Shown: positions 1 to 8,908 of the stretch, piece after piece
Layout: every line of letters starts with the position of its first letter
How positions within the stretch are numbered: the first letter of the stretch is position 1
Assembly: GCF_000833575.1 (NCBI RefSeq)
Contig: NZ_CP010827.1
Span: 2,219,993 to 2,283,992 of the forward strand
Length of the DNA: 64,000 nucleotides
Direction of reading: 5' to 3'
DNA from: Corynebacterium singulare
GTDB taxonomy: Bacteria; Actinomycetota; Actinomycetes; Mycobacteriales; Mycobacteriaceae
Position numbers and translations under genes: made by a program
The notes under the pieces: model-generated
Database searches by the model: none
The model's input: the letters and a program-made list of their open reading frames with translations, nothing else
Told to the model about the DNA's origin: nothing

Positions 1-352
1 CCCGCAGGGAGCCGGCCAAAAGGCCGATGAGGGTACCGACGACGAGTCCCACAGCCACGGCAATGAGCGCGCCCAGCAGAGACTGGCGGGCGCCGTAGAC
101 CACGCGGGCATAGAGGTCACGTCCCACGGCGTCGGTGCCCATGAGATGGCCATTCTCGCCCGGCGCGAGCAGGGCGACGTCGGTGCCGGCGTACGGGTCG
201 GCGGAGGTAAACAATCCCGGCACGAGCGCGCCGAGAAACGCCACGGCGAGGATGATGATGGCAATAATCGAGCCCGGCGCGAGCCAGGGGTTGCCGTGGC
301 TCGTAGCGCCGCGGCGATGAGCACGGCGGGCTTTGGTGTGCATCAGGGTCAT
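1..352 (-). CDS. Peptide/nickel-type ABC transporter permease, DppC-like (partial)
   Basis: The gene continues past the left edge of the window, so only the N-terminal 117 residues are visible. The frame starts with ATG at 352, read as MTLMHTKARR, and its ATGA overlaps the stop of the upstream permease by four bases, which indicates translational coupling. A basic cytoplasmic tail is followed by one membrane segment (around residues 28-46), then a periplasmic stretch with the MGTDAVGRD motif characteristic of DppC/OppC permeases. A second membrane segment begins near residue 95. It should form the inner-membrane channel with the DppB-like partner. No ATPase gene is visible; it presumably lies beyond the edge. 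Confidence 0.9.
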   Translation of the reverse strand, partial: MTLMHTKARRAHRRGATSHGNPWLAPGSIIAIIILAVAFLGALVPGLFTSADPYAGTDVALLAPGENGHLMGTDAVGRDLYARVVYGARQSLLGALIAVAVGLVVGTLIGLLAGSLR

Positions 353-1368
353 GAGCGCACGGTCCTTTCTTCAGAGCTGGCGGTCGGGTCTGCGGTGCTG
401 GTCGTACGGAAGGCGCGGGCGGCCGGGCGATTGGTGGAGCTGGGGCGCAGGCGCGGGTCGAGCACCGGGTAGAGGAGGTCCACGACGAGGTTGATGATGA
501 TGTAGGAGGTCGCGGCAATAAGTACCACGGCCAAAAGAACCGGGGTATCGCGGTTAGCCACGGCCTGAGCTGTCATGTAGCCCAACCCGGTGCGGCCAAA
601 GACGGTCTCCGTCACCACGGCCCCGCCGACGAGCTCACCGAAGAGCAGGCCCGCCATGGTCAATGTCGGCAGCAACGAGTTACGCAGGATCGTGCGCCAG
701 AAGATCCACGACTCCGAGGCACCACGCGCCCGCACCGCTTGGACAAAGGGGCGCGACTGCGTCTCATCAATAGAGCGGATCAGCACCTGGATGAGCGGAG
801 CAGTCATCGGCACGGCCAGCGTGAGCGTGGGCAGGATGAGGCCCTCCACGCTGCCAGGCTCAATGATGCGCACCCAGCCGAGCTGGAAGGAAAAAACCTG
901 GATGAGCAGGATACCGATCCAAAATCCCGGCAGCGAGACCATGAGGGAGGGCAGGCCGCGGAAGAAGGTCGCGATACCTCCCAAGCCCGGAAGCGTTGCC
1001 AGAAAGGCCACGAGCACGGCCACGATGATGGCCAGGCCAATGGCGCAGGCGGCGAGGATGAGGGTGTGGGGGAGGGCGTCGGCAATGAGCGTAGCCACCG
1101 GCGCACCCGACTGCGTGGAGTTACCAAAATTACCGGTGAGGAAGCCACCGAGGGCGGTGAAGTACTGCACCATGAGCGGCTTGTCGACGCCCATCTCCTC
1201 CCGGATAGCGTCAATCTCCGCCTGGGACAACCCCAGGGCGGGATCGCCGAAGCGCGACTGCACTGCATCCGACGGCAGCGCCGAAAGGAGGAAGAAGGCC
1301 ACAGTGTAGGTAATAAGCAGCACGATGAGCGCTTGCCCGATGCGGCTGAGAATCTGGCGAGTAGTCAT
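349..1368 (-). CDS. Peptide/nickel-type ABC transporter permease, DppB-like
   Basis: The 339-residue product has the DppB/OppB layout: an N-terminal membrane helix (MTTRQILSRIGQALIVLL), a periplasmic loop, and five further helices containing the EAA-like loop around VQAVRARGASESW. The tail after VLDPRLRPS is long, polar and Ser/Thr-rich, which is unusual for this family. Its ATG directly follows the stop of the substrate-binding protein gene. The arrangement binding protein-permease-permease on one strand marks a single operon. Its promoter lies at about 3030-3120 beside an McbR-type operator. The substrate cannot be read from the sequence. I believe the operon corresponds to C. glutamicum cg2675-cg2678, an McbR-repressed importer, but this is from memory. 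Confidence 0.92.
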   Translation of the reverse strand: MTTRQILSRIGQALIVLLITYTVAFFLLSALPSDAVQSRFGDPALGLSQAEIDAIREEMGVDKPLMVQYFTALGGFLTGNFGNSTQSGAPVATLIADALPHTLILAACAIGLAIIVAVLVAFLATLPGLGGIATFFRGLPSLMVSLPGFWIGILLIQVFSFQLGWVRIIEPGSVEGLILPTLTLAVPMTAPLIQVLIRSIDETQSRPFVQAVRARGASESWIFWRTILRNSLLPTLTMAGLLFGELVGGAVVTETVFGRTGLGYMTAQAVANRDTPVLLAVVLIAATSYIIINLVVDLLYPVLDPRLRPSSTNRPAARAFRTTSTADPTASSEERTVRS

Positions 1369-3027
1369 TTATTCCTCCTCCTCATTCTTTGCCGCGCCCT
1401 GCGGCTCGGCGTCGATGCTGACCTCGTAGAACCACGGTCGCGCCACCGACTCCGGGCTAAAGCCCGACACCTCCGGGCGCACGGCGTAGACCACGGGTTC
1501 CTCAAAAAGCGGCAGGGCGTAGGCCTGCTCGGTGATGTAGTCCTGAACCTTCTCCGTGGCCTTGACTCGGCCTTGAGTATCGGGGGTGTCGAGGACGGCG
1601 TCGAGAAGCTGCTGCAGGTGGGCGTCGATGGGGTTGCCCTCGTCATCCTGATTGAGGAAGGCATCGCGATTATTGATGCCATAGAAGGAGGTGATGACGT
1701 CGTAGTCCGCGCGGCCGACCATCGAGTGGTACATCTGCACCTTGGTGATGTCCTTGGAGTCTGCGTTCTGCGTGGCCTGGTCACCGGCGTTGACCTGAAT
1801 GTCAATGCCAATACCGCGCAGCTGATCCTGGACCATGGTCATGACCTCCTTGGAACGCGGCTGCGGCAAGGCTGTGTTGGTGCGCAGGCTCAGGCGCTTA
1901 CCGTCCTTGACACGGATGCCGTCCGGGCCCGGCTCCCATCCGGCTTCGTCGAGAAGCCTGCGCGATTCCTCCGGATCAAAGGTGTAAGCCGCGGACTGAT
2001 CCTTATAAGCCAGACCGGTCTGCGCCACGGTCGAGGTGGCCAGCGGGTAAGAATCGGAGAAGAGCACGCGGAGGATTTCCTCGCGGTCGACACCGTGGAT
2101 AATCGCCTCGCGTACGCGCTTATCTCTGAGCAGCGGGTGGTCGAAGCGGAAGGCGAACTGGTTGTTCATCGAGTTCGTACCGCGCGAAACAATGTTAATG
2201 CCCTGCTCTTCAAGCAGCGATTCCTGCGGGGCGGAAATCTGGCGGGCAATATCGGCCTGGCCGGAAACAATTGCGCCGGTGCGCACGGACTCTTCGGCGG
2301 CGAGGATGTAGTGGATGCCGTCGATAGCCGCGCGGCCCTGGTGCTCAACTGCTGGCGGCGCCCAGTCATAATCGTCGCGGGCTTTCAGGATGAGGTCGGT
2401 GCCAATGGACTCCGATTCCACCACGAAAGGCCCGGAACCAATGACGTTGACCGCATTGCCGGGGCCGAAGCCTTCGTTGTCGAGCTCGAGTGTTGAATCG
2501 GACACTAGGCCGGCGTTATAGGCCGACGTAGCTTGGAGGAAGCCCGGGGAAGGTTTGGTGAAGTAGAACTTCACGGTGTCCTCGTCCACGACCTCGCCGC
2601 GGTCATAGTTAGCAATCTGCTCGGAGCTGGTCAGCGTGCGGGACTTGTCGCCGCGACCGAAGAGGTCGAAGTTGGCCACGACGTTCTCCGCGGTGAGCGG
2701 AGAGCCGTCCGAGTAGGTGACGTCCGTGCGGATGTCGAAAGTGTACTCAGTCGCATCTTCGTTGACCTTGGGCATGTCCGTGGCGATCCACGGCGAGAGC
2801 TCCAGGGTCTCCGGGTCCTGGTAAAGGAGGCGGTCAGTCAGTTGGTTGACCACGCCGCCGTTGGGGTAAAAGCCAGCCGCGGGCGGATAGAGCGTTCGGA
2901 AAAATTGCGGCTCGAGATAGGTGAGGATGTTCTCCTCTCCCGCTGGCCGGTCCGTGGCTGAGCAGGCGCCGAGCGAAGCAGCTAAACCTGCGGCCACGGT
3001 GGCGGCTAGTGCGCGTAGAGTTTTCAC
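1369..3027 (-). CDS. Family 5 extracellular solute-binding lipoprotein
   Basis: This is the substrate-binding component of the ABC importer. I prefer the GTG at 3027, giving about 552 residues. It begins MKTLRALAATVAAG, a clean lipoprotein signal ending in the lipobox LGAC, and it has GAAAG eight bases upstream. An upstream start at 3075 would add sixteen residues before the signal peptide. The mature protein shows family 5 (DppA/OppA) signatures: TEYTFDIRTDVTYSDGSPLTAENV, cut here to its first part TEYTFDIRTDVTYSDG, and VREAIIHGVDREEI. It acts on the outside of the membrane, captures the ligand and hands it to the two downstream permeases. It may belong to the TIGR04028 group, which often sits beside FAD-binding proteins; that placement is an inference. 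Confidence 0.88.
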   Translation of the reverse strand: MKTLRALAATVAAGLAASLGACSATDRPAGEENILTYLEPQFFRTLYPPAAGFYPNGGVVNQLTDRLLYQDPETLELSPWIATDMPKVNEDATEYTFDIRTDVTYSDGSPLTAENVVANFDLFGRGDKSRTLTSSEQIANYDRGEVVDEDTVKFYFTKPSPGFLQATSAYNAGLVSDSTLELDNEGFGPGNAVNVIGSGPFVVESESIGTDLILKARDDYDWAPPAVEHQGRAAIDGIHYILAAEESVRTGAIVSGQADIARQISAPQESLLEEQGINIVSRGTNSMNNQFAFRFDHPLLRDKRVREAIIHGVDREEILRVLFSDSYPLATSTVAQTGLAYKDQSAAYTFDPEESRRLLDEAGWEPGPDGIRVKDGKRLSLRTNTALPQPRSKEVMTMVQDQLRGIGIDIQVNAGDQATQNADSKDITKVQMYHSMVGRADYDVITSFYGINNRDAFLNQDDEGNPIDAHLQQLLDAVLDTPDTQGRVKATEKVQDYITEQAYALPLFEEPVVYAVRPEVSGFSPESVARPWFYEVSIDAEPQGAAKNEEEE

Positions 3028-3102
3028 GGTAAGAGCTTTCAAGATAGATCGTTGACGTGCGTTCGGATTTAACACAACGCATACCGACCGGTATTATTCC
3101 AC

Positions 3103-3118
3103 TAGACAGCACAGTCTA
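3103..3118. promoter_or_regulatory. McbR-type operator
   Basis: TAGAC-AGCACA-GTCTA is a perfect match to TAGAC-N6-GTCTA, the operator reported for the TetR-family methionine/cysteine repressor McbR of C. glutamicum. It lies 75 bases from the start of the binding-protein gene and 20 bases before the ATG of the divergent FAD/NAD(P)-binding protein. One site could therefore repress both transcripts. McbR itself is not in the window. Confidence 0.82.
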
Positions 3119-3138
3119 AAAATTGAGGTTTGATTATT

Positions 3139-5013
3139 ATGCCCTCCATCGCCATCGTCGGTGCCGGCCCACGCGGCATCTCGCTGGTTGAGCGCCTGGC
3201 AGCACACCTGCGCGCCACTCCCCTTGCGTCAGGACTGACGCTGCACATCATCGATGACGCCCCGCTGGGCGCAGGCCGCATCTGGGATACCGAGCAGACC
3301 CGCACGCTGTGCATGAACACGCTTGCCGGCGCGGTCACCCTCTTTACCGAGCCCGGCTCCACCACCACTGCCCCGGTGCTGGAGGGGCCCATTCTCTACG
3401 AGTGGATTCAGCTCCTGCGCGGCGAGCGCCCCGACCTGTCTCCGGCGAAGCTCAAGCTGTATGATGCCTTCCCTCCCCGCGAGGACCTGGCCACTTCCTT
3501 TGCCGAGGAGCTCGAGCAGACCCGTCCGGAGTCCAACCCCTCGCGTGCGCTGTACGGCGCCTACCTGGAGTGGGTGTATGAGGTTGCGCTCGCACAGCTC
3601 CCAGACAGCGTTGAGGTAGTCCAGCACCGCGCCCGCGCGGTGTCCATCGACTCTGGGGAGGACCAGGACACCATTGTGCTTTCCGACGACTCCACCATCA
3701 CCTCCGACGCCACCGTCCTCGCCTACGGTTGGCAGGTTCCCGCACTCAACGAGTCCGAGCGCGTCCTAGCGGACGCTGCACAGTCGGGTCTGCACTGGGT
3801 GCGCCCGGATAATCCCGTCGAGCAGCCGGTCAATGAGATTCCGGCCGGCGAGAAGATCCTCGTCCGCGGCCTGGGCATGGGCTTCTTCGACGTCATGGCA
3901 CTACTCACCATCGACCGCGGCGGCGAATTTGTGGAAGATCCCTCCACGCGCTCTGGGCTGCGCTATGAGCCGAGTGGTGATGAGCCGCACTTCATCGTGA
4001 GCTCGGGCCGCGGCTACCCGTATATCCCGAAGTCGGAGTACCACGCGTTGCCACCGAAGGCGGCGCTGGTGCGCTTCCGCCGAGCCGTCACGGAAGTCGG
4101 GGATGGGGTGGACTTTTCCACCCAGCTGCTGCCGCACATCCTGCGCGATGCCTACGCCGAGTACTACGAGACTCAGGCACGCGTCAATCCTGAGGCGCTA
4201 CAGCGCCCGCTCACCGACATCATCGCAACTATCGACGCCACCACCGTCGACGCCGCGGACTTGCGCAGCATGGCGGACCAGCTCACAACAGCGCTCGAGG
4301 GTTCCTCCACCCAGCCGCTGGATCTGGCGCACTGGACGCACCCGCTCGCTGATTTTAAGGGCGGTGACCTCACCGAATACATCGCCGAGGGGCTGGCTCG
4401 CGATATCGTCGAAGCCGTTGCAGCTGCCGATTCTCCGCTCAAGTCCGCGCTGTGGGCTATTTCCGCCGCCCGCAAGCCCGCGTCCATCGCTGGCTCAGAG
4501 GGCCGCATGACGTGGGAGTCCCGTACAAGCACGTACAAGGAGTTCATGGCGTTCGGCCAGATGGTGGGCTCTGGCCCGCCGCTGTTCCGCACGCGCCAGC
4601 TGCTCGCGCTTGTCGACGCCGGCCTCGCCACCTTCCTCGGCGAGCGCCCCCAGCTCGAGGTGGGCGAGAAGTTCACGCTGCGTACGCAGCATGGAGAAGC
4701 CTCCTCGGCCTGGCTTATCGACGCCTGGATGCACTCCCCTGACGTCCGCCGCGCCGCCGATCCGCTGGCTGTCTCCCTCAACGGCCGCGTGCGGGCCTTC
4801 GTTGACCACGGCCAGGCCACGGGCTCCCCGGAAACGACGTGGAACCGCCGCGTGGTCAACCCCGACGGCACCGAGGATCCCCGCCTGCACATCGTCGGCA
4901 TCCCCACGTACGCGCAGTGGCCGGATACCACCATCTCCCCCATGCCGGGCACGGACCCGCTCATGCTCCAGGAGACCGACCGCACCGCCGGCTCCCTCCT
5001 TGCCACCCTCTAG
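3139..5013 (+). CDS. FAD/NAD(P)-binding oxidoreductase-like protein
   Basis: The 624-residue product starts at ATG 3139; GAGG ten bases upstream decides against the TTG nine bases earlier. It opens with a dinucleotide-binding fold, VGAGPRGISLVERL, and carries a second Gly-rich motif, RGLGMGFFDVMALL, near residue 240. This is the pattern of the NAD_binding_9 (PF13454) family. No transmembrane segment is evident, so it is probably cytoplasmic. The reaction is unknown. Divergent transcription from an McbR-type operator shared with a peptide-type importer, and metB next door, suggest a role in processing an imported sulfur- or nitrogen-containing compound. That role is inference from context. Confidence 0.85.
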   Translation: MPSIAIVGAGPRGISLVERLAAHLRATPLASGLTLHIIDDAPLGAGRIWDTEQTRTLCMNTLAGAVTLFTEPGSTTTAPVLEGPILYEWIQLLRGERPDLSPAKLKLYDAFPPREDLATSFAEELEQTRPESNPSRALYGAYLEWVYEVALAQLPDSVEVVQHRARAVSIDSGEDQDTIVLSDDSTITSDATVLAYGWQVPALNESERVLADAAQSGLHWVRPDNPVEQPVNEIPAGEKILVRGLGMGFFDVMALLTIDRGGEFVEDPSTRSGLRYEPSGDEPHFIVSSGRGYPYIPKSEYHALPPKAALVRFRRAVTEVGDGVDFSTQLLPHILRDAYAEYYETQARVNPEALQRPLTDIIATIDATTVDAADLRSMADQLTTALEGSSTQPLDLAHWTHPLADFKGGDLTEYIAEGLARDIVEAVAAADSPLKSALWAISAARKPASIAGSEGRMTWESRTSTYKEFMAFGQMVGSGPPLFRTRQLLALVDAGLATFLGERPQLEVGEKFTLRTQHGEASSAWLIDAWMHSPDVRRAADPLAVSLNGRVRAFVDHGQATGSPETTWNRRVVNPDGTEDPRLHIVGIPTYAQWPDTTISPMPGTDPLMLQETDRTAGSLLATL

Positions 5014-5044
5014 CCCGCGCTATGACACCAGCGCCGCGAGGGTT

Positions 5045-6205
5045 TTAGGCTAGGGCGTCGAGAGCCTGCTCGAGGTCGGCGAGCAGGTCATCGATGGACT
5101 CGATTCCCACCGAGATGCGCACGAGGTCTGCCGGCGGGACCAGCTCGGAGCCCTCAGCGGAGATGTGCGTCATGTTCTGTGGGTGCTCGATGAGGGACTC
5201 TACGCCGCCGAGGGACTCGGCAAGTGAGATGAGCTTGGTGTTGAGACACACCTGGCGGGCATGCTCCTCACTGTGAAAGCGCACGGACATCATTCCGCCG
5301 GAGCCACGCATCTGCTTCTTGGCCAGTTCGTGGCCCGGGTGCGAGGGTAGGCCCGGGTAGAGGACTTTCTTGACCTCGGGGCGAGAGTCTAGGAACTCGG
5401 CCACCGCCTGCGCGTTGGCGCAGTGGCGGTCCATCCGTACTTCGAGGGTCTTGATGCCGCGGGCGGTAAGGTAGGCGTCGAAAGGCGAGGACACCGCGCC
5501 AACATTGCCCTGGAAGTAGAGCAGGCGCTCATCCATCTCTTCGGAGTTGGTTACTACCGCGCCGCCCAGGACATCCGAGTGGCCGCCTAGGTACTTCGTG
5601 GTGGAGTGCAGCACATGGTCCGCTCCCAGCTCCAGCGGGTTCTGCAGGTAGGGCGTGGCGAAGGTGTTGTCGACGACGATGTGGGCGTCGGACAGCGCTT
5701 TGACCGCCCGTGCCACCTCGGCGATGTCGGTGACCGTGGTTGCGGGATTGGTCGGAGTCTCGAGCCAAATAAGCTTCGTGTTCTCCTTAATCGCCGCCTC
5801 AACAGCCGCGGTGTCCGCGGTATTAACGATGGACAGCTCCACGCCCCACTCGCCGTAATCATGGTGAAGCAGGCGATACATGCCACCGTAGGCATCATTG
5901 CCCAGAATCACGTGGTCGCCCGGGCGCACGATGATGCGAATGAGGGTATCGACCGCCGCCATGCCCGTGGCAAAACAGCGGGCATAGGCGGCGTTCTCCA
6001 GTGCCGCGAGGGTCTTCTCCAGGGAGTGCACGGTGGGGTTGGCTACGCGGCCATACTCGTAGCCGCCGCGCAGCTGCGCGAGACCATCCTGTTGGAAGGT
6101 AGTGGAGGCATAGATCGGTACGTTGATGGATCCCATGTGGGGATCCGGCTGGTAACCGGCATGGATGGAACGTGAAGAAAAGCCAAGAGTGCGGTTGTCA
6201 GTCAT
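5045..6205 (-). CDS. metB: Cystathionine gamma-synthase
   Basis: The PLP enzyme joins an O-acylhomoserine (O-acetylhomoserine in corynebacteria) and cysteine to give cystathionine in methionine synthesis. The 386 residues equal the length I recall for C. glutamicum MetB. Visible signatures are the YGRVANPT segment, SxxTK with the Schiff-base Lys204 in [12 protein letters not shown], and the VGIES C-terminal motif. A cystathionine gamma-lyase cannot be fully excluded because the two families are very similar; position beside McbR-linked genes favours synthase. The ATG at 6205 has no Shine-Dalgarno, and a TAGACT -10 element ends only nine bases before it, so the transcript may be leaderless. 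It is convergent with the FAD-protein gene, with 31 bases between stops. Confidence 0.9.
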   Translation of the reverse strand: MTDNRTLGFSSRSIHAGYQPDPHMGSINVPIYASTTFQQDGLAQLRGGYEYGRVANPTVHSLEKTLAALENAAYARCFATGMAAVDTLIRIIVRPGDHVILGNDAYGGMYRLLHHDYGEWGVELSIVNTADTAAVEAAIKENTKLIWLETPTNPATTVTDIAEVARAVKALSDAHIVVDNTFATPYLQNPLELGADHVLHSTTKYLGGHSDVLGGAVVTNSEEMDERLLYFQGNVGAVSSPFDAYLTARGIKTLEVRMDRHCANAQAVAEFLDSRPEVKKVLYPGLPSHPGHELAKKQMRGSGGMMSVRFHSEEHARQVCLNTKLISLAESLGGVESLIEHPQNMTHISAEGSELVPPADLVRISVGIESIDDLLADLEQALDALA

Positions 6206-6213
6206 GTCACATC

Positions 6214-6233
6214 AGTCTAGACCAAGCTGTTCA
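6214..6233 (-). promoter_or_regulatory. metB promoter with degenerate McbR-like site
   Basis: On the minus strand TAGACT (6214-6219) fits an actinobacterial TANNNT -10 box just before the metB start. On the plus strand TAGAC-CAAGCT-GTTCA (6218-6233) matches the first McbR half-site exactly and the second in three of five bases. A palindromic GTCTAGAC covers 6215-6222. Binding would block the promoter. The site is weaker than the one at 3103. Confidence 0.4.
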
Positions 6234-6334
6234 GTTGCGAGAGTAACAGCCTTTTTATATTCAGCACGTATGAATGCCGCCCACGTCTTCTCTAGTATCG
6301 GAAGACATCAATCGTGAACGAAGGAAAGGACATC

Positions 6335-7345
6335 GTGACTACTCTTAGCGCGGCCGTGGGAGTCGCAACCGACAAGTCCGGCGAAGCCGTTGATACCATC
6401 ACCCAATGGTGGCAGAGCGAGGATATGCGCTCCTGGCTCGTCGATAAGCCCATCGGCATAATGCTCATCCTCCTTGTCGCCGTCATTGGCAACTGGCTAC
6501 TGCGCCGCCTCATCACCAAACTGGCGGACAACAGCATCAAGAAGGGAAAGCTGAGCTCGCCCCTGTCACAACGCAAGCCGGTGAAAACCGACAAGGCCCT
6601 AGCCGCCACCAACGAGGCTCGGCGCGTGTCCCGCATCCAAACCCTGTCAGGAGTGGGCCGATCCGCCGTGTCCATCTTCGTGTGGGTCTGGGCTGCGCTA
6701 GCCATCTTGGACAAGCTCGGCGTTAACGTCGCCCCACTCGTAGCCTCCGCCGGTGTTGTCGGTGTGGCCCTCGGCTTTGGCGCCCAAGCTCTGGTCAAGG
6801 ACTTCCTGTCTGGCATCTTCATGCTCATGGAGGACCAGTACGGCATCGGCGACACCATCGACTTGGGCAACGGCGTTTTTGGTGATGTGGAATCCATCTC
6901 CCTGCGCATCACCACCGTCCGCGACATCGACGGCGCCCTGTGGTACGTGCGTAACGGTGAGATCCTGCAGGTGGCCAACCACTCCGACCGTTACTCAGTC
7001 GCCCGCATCCAGGTTCCGGTGGCGCTCAGCAACGATCCGGACAAGGCGTATAACGTCATCAACGCCGCTGCTGCCGACGCCTCCCACGACCCCACCATCC
7101 AGCCTGACATCCTGGCCGAGCCTACCGTCAACGGCATGTCGGGCCTTGAGGTCGACCACATGTCCTACCGTGTATCCGTCAAGACTCTCCCTGGCAAGCA
7201 ATGGGATGTTCAGCGTGCCATGCAGGCGAAAATCCTCACCGCCATGCATGCTGAGGGTATCGCTACCCCCTACCCGCGCGGGATGGCTATCTTCGACATG
7301 GAAGAATCGGGTTCAGGACACGGCCTGACGCGAAAGGACAATTAA
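6335..7345 (+). CDS. MscS-family mechanosensitive ion channel
   Basis: The 336-residue product should be an inner-membrane channel that opens on hypo-osmotic stress. I chose GTG 6335 because AAGGAAAGGA ends four bases before it; another in-frame GTG at 6314 lacks such a signal. Two membrane segments are obvious (around residues 45-62 and 105-125). They are followed by the pore-lining helix rich in Gly and Ala, with GVVGVALGFGAQALVKDFLS, and by the beta domain with the motif YGIGDTIDLG. It is much shorter than the glutamate exporter MscCG of C. glutamicum (533 residues) and lacks that protein's C-terminal extension. The truncated haemoglobin gene follows after two bases, so the two are probably cotranscribed. 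Confidence 0.9.
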   Translation: MTTLSAAVGVATDKSGEAVDTITQWWQSEDMRSWLVDKPIGIMLILLVAVIGNWLLRRLITKLADNSIKKGKLSSPLSQRKPVKTDKALAATNEARRVSRIQTLSGVGRSAVSIFVWVWAALAILDKLGVNVAPLVASAGVVGVALGFGAQALVKDFLSGIFMLMEDQYGIGDTIDLGNGVFGDVESISLRITTVRDIDGALWYVRNGEILQVANHSDRYSVARIQVPVALSNDPDKAYNVINAAAADASHDPTIQPDILAEPTVNGMSGLEVDHMSYRVSVKTLPGKQWDVQRAMQAKILTAMHAEGIATPYPRGMAIFDMEESGSGHGLTRKDN

Positions 7346-7347
7346 CT

Positions 7348-7737
7348 ATGCAACCCAGCAGTGTGTACGAGGCCATCGGCGGGATGGAGACCTTTGAGAA
7401 GCTTGTCGGAGGCTTCTACGCCCAAGTGCGCACTGATGACGTCATCGGCCCCATGTACCCCGACCAGGATTGGGAAGGTGCTGAGCAGCGGCTGCTGTGG
7501 TTCCTCGTGCAGTACTGGGGCGGACCGCAGCTCTTTTCTGAGAACCGCGGGCACCCGCGCCTGCGCATGCGCCACGCGCCCTACCCCATCGACATGGCTG
7601 CCCATGATCGCTGGCTGGAGCTCATGGGAAATTCCCTGGCACAGATTGATGAGGCGACCATCCCGCCGGCCTACCGCTCCATGATCTGGGATCACATGGA
7701 GCGGGTGGCGGCGATGCTCATCAACCGCGCCCCTTAA
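7348..7737 (+). CDS. glbO: Group II truncated haemoglobin (trHbO)
   Basis: The 129-residue haem protein has the 2-on-2 truncated haemoglobin pattern: FYAQV in helix B, MYPDQDW at the CD region with a Tyr at CD1 (Y37), the proximal histidine H76 in RMRHAPYPI, and the W88 of HDRWLELM that marks group II members. Proteins of this group bind oxygen and are tied to respiration or protection from nitrosative and oxidative stress in mycobacteria; its role here is inferred. Translation probably follows from the mscS gene two bases upstream. Its stop codon overlaps the stop of the convergent alanine dehydrogenase gene, so there is no room for a terminator between them. Confidence 0.92.
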   Translation: MQPSSVYEAIGGMETFEKLVGGFYAQVRTDDVIGPMYPDQDWEGAEQRLLWFLVQYWGGPQLFSENRGHPRLRMRHAPYPIDMAAHDRWLELMGNSLAQIDEATIPPAYRSMIWDHMERVAAMLINRAP

Positions 7738-8816
7738 AGGCCGAGGGCATCCTTGACCGGCTGGTGGACCAGTCCGCCGTTGCGGGTCATGAGGCCGTTG
7801 GCCAAGCCCGGGAAGCGCTCAATAGCGCCCTCGTAGCCGCCGGCTGCCAGTGCGCGCATGTACGGCAAGGTAGCCGAGCCCAGCGCACGGGTGGAGGTGT
7901 TGGCCACCGCGCCCGGCATGTTAGCCACGCAGTAGAAGAGGGTGTCGTGGACCTTAAAGGTGGGCTCGTCGTGTGAGGTCTTGTGGGAGTTCTCGAAGCA
8001 GCCGCCTTGGTCAATGGCAACGTCGACAAGCACGGCGCCCTTCTTCATGCGCTTGACCACATCCTCGCGCACCAGCTTCGGTGCCGCAGCACCCGGTACG
8101 AGGACAGCACCGATAACGAGGTCGGCCTCAAGGAGCTCGGCCTCCAGCGCAGCCGGATCGGAGACGATGGTGCGCACAGTGCCCTGGTACTGGTCATCGA
8201 AGCGCTGCAGCACGTGCGGGTCGAGGTCGAGCACGGTGACCTCCGCGCGCAGGCCGTGAGCCATGGCCACAGCGGACGCGCCGACCTGGCCACCACCGAT
8301 AACCACGACGCGCGCCGGCTGGGTGCCCGGCACACCGGGAGCCAGCACACCGCGGCCGCCCTGAGTGGACAGCAGGTGGTGGGTACCTTCAATCACGGCC
8401 AGACGGCCAGCCACCTGGGACATCGGGGTCAGAAGCGGCAGGGTGCCGCGGGCATCGGTGACGGTCTCGTAGGCCACTGAGGTGGTGCCGGCCTTCATGA
8501 GGGCCTCCGTCAGCGGGCGGTCCGCAGCCAAGTGCAGGTAGGTGAAAAGGAGGAGGTCATCACGCAAGAAGCCGTACTCAGGCTCGAGCGGCTCCTTAAC
8601 CTTGACCACCATGTCCGCAGCCCACGCCTCCTCAGCGGTGGCCACGATGGTAGCGCCGGCCTCCTCGTAGAGCTCATCCGGGAAGGACGCGCCGACGCCG
8701 GCACCAGTCTCCACGAGGACCTCATGGCCGTCCTTCACCAACGTCTGGACAGCGCTGGGAGTAAGAGCCACGCGGTTCTCGTTGTTCATGATTTCTTTAG
8801 GTGCTGCAATACGCAT
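7734..8816 (-). CDS. ald: Alanine dehydrogenase
   Basis: The cytoplasmic enzyme interconverts L-alanine with pyruvate and ammonia using NAD. It is 360 residues, near the usual 370, beginning MRIAAPKEIMNNENRVALTP, the family's N-terminal motif. The substrate region VVKVKEPLEPEY and the following LFTYLHLAAD hold the catalytic Lys and His equivalents. VVIGGGQVGASAVAMAHGL is the Rossmann NAD site. The ATG lies nine bases after GGAGT on the minus strand. In facultative bacteria Ald is often induced under low oxygen, where it reoxidises NADH; the neighbouring haemoglobin would fit such a setting, but this is inference. Confidence 0.94.
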   Translation of the reverse strand: MRIAAPKEIMNNENRVALTPSAVQTLVKDGHEVLVETGAGVGASFPDELYEEAGATIVATAEEAWAADMVVKVKEPLEPEYGFLRDDLLLFTYLHLAADRPLTEALMKAGTTSVAYETVTDARGTLPLLTPMSQVAGRLAVIEGTHHLLSTQGGRGVLAPGVPGTQPARVVVIGGGQVGASAVAMAHGLRAEVTVLDLDPHVLQRFDDQYQGTVRTIVSDPAALEAELLEADLVIGAVLVPGAAAPKLVREDVVKRMKKGAVLVDVAIDQGGCFENSHKTSHDEPTFKVHDTLFYCVANMPGAVANTSTRALGSATLPYMRALAAGGYEGAIERFPGLANGLMTRNGGLVHQPVKDALGL

Positions 8817-8890
8817 GAGGCAGACTCCTTTGGAGACAAAAAATTAATGGGTCCACCGTCAGCGTAACGCAGAACACTACGGTGTGAGGG

Positions 8891-8908
8891 CGTGATTCAT
8901 TTTTCACG
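8891..8908. repeat. Inverted repeat between ald and chrA
   Basis: CGTGA and TCACG form a perfect inverted repeat with an eight-base AT-rich spacer in the divergent ald-chrA region. It resembles a CRP/GlxR half-site pair, but GlxR sites have a six-base spacer. It could be an operator for another dimeric regulator, for example an Lrp-family AldR. Confidence 0.35.

Noticed and set aside
739..2496. 585-codon plus-strand frame opposite the first ABC operon
   Set aside because: It is a shadow of the permease and binding-protein genes. Composition is extreme in His, Arg and Gly, and no family is recognisable.
6226..6256. GCTGTT/AACAGC stem followed by TTTTT in the metB-mscS gap
   Set aside because: It looks like a terminator on the plus strand, but no plus-strand transcript is expected to end there. 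The stem is short, so I do not list it as a feature.
6206..6334. SAM riboswitch or other methionine leader before metB
   Set aside because: The metB promoter seems to leave no leader, and no conserved riboswitch helices are visible.
8891..8908. GlxR binding site
   Set aside because: GlxR sites have a six-base spacer (TGTGA-N6-TCACA); this repeat has eight and different arms. Kept only as an unassigned repeat.
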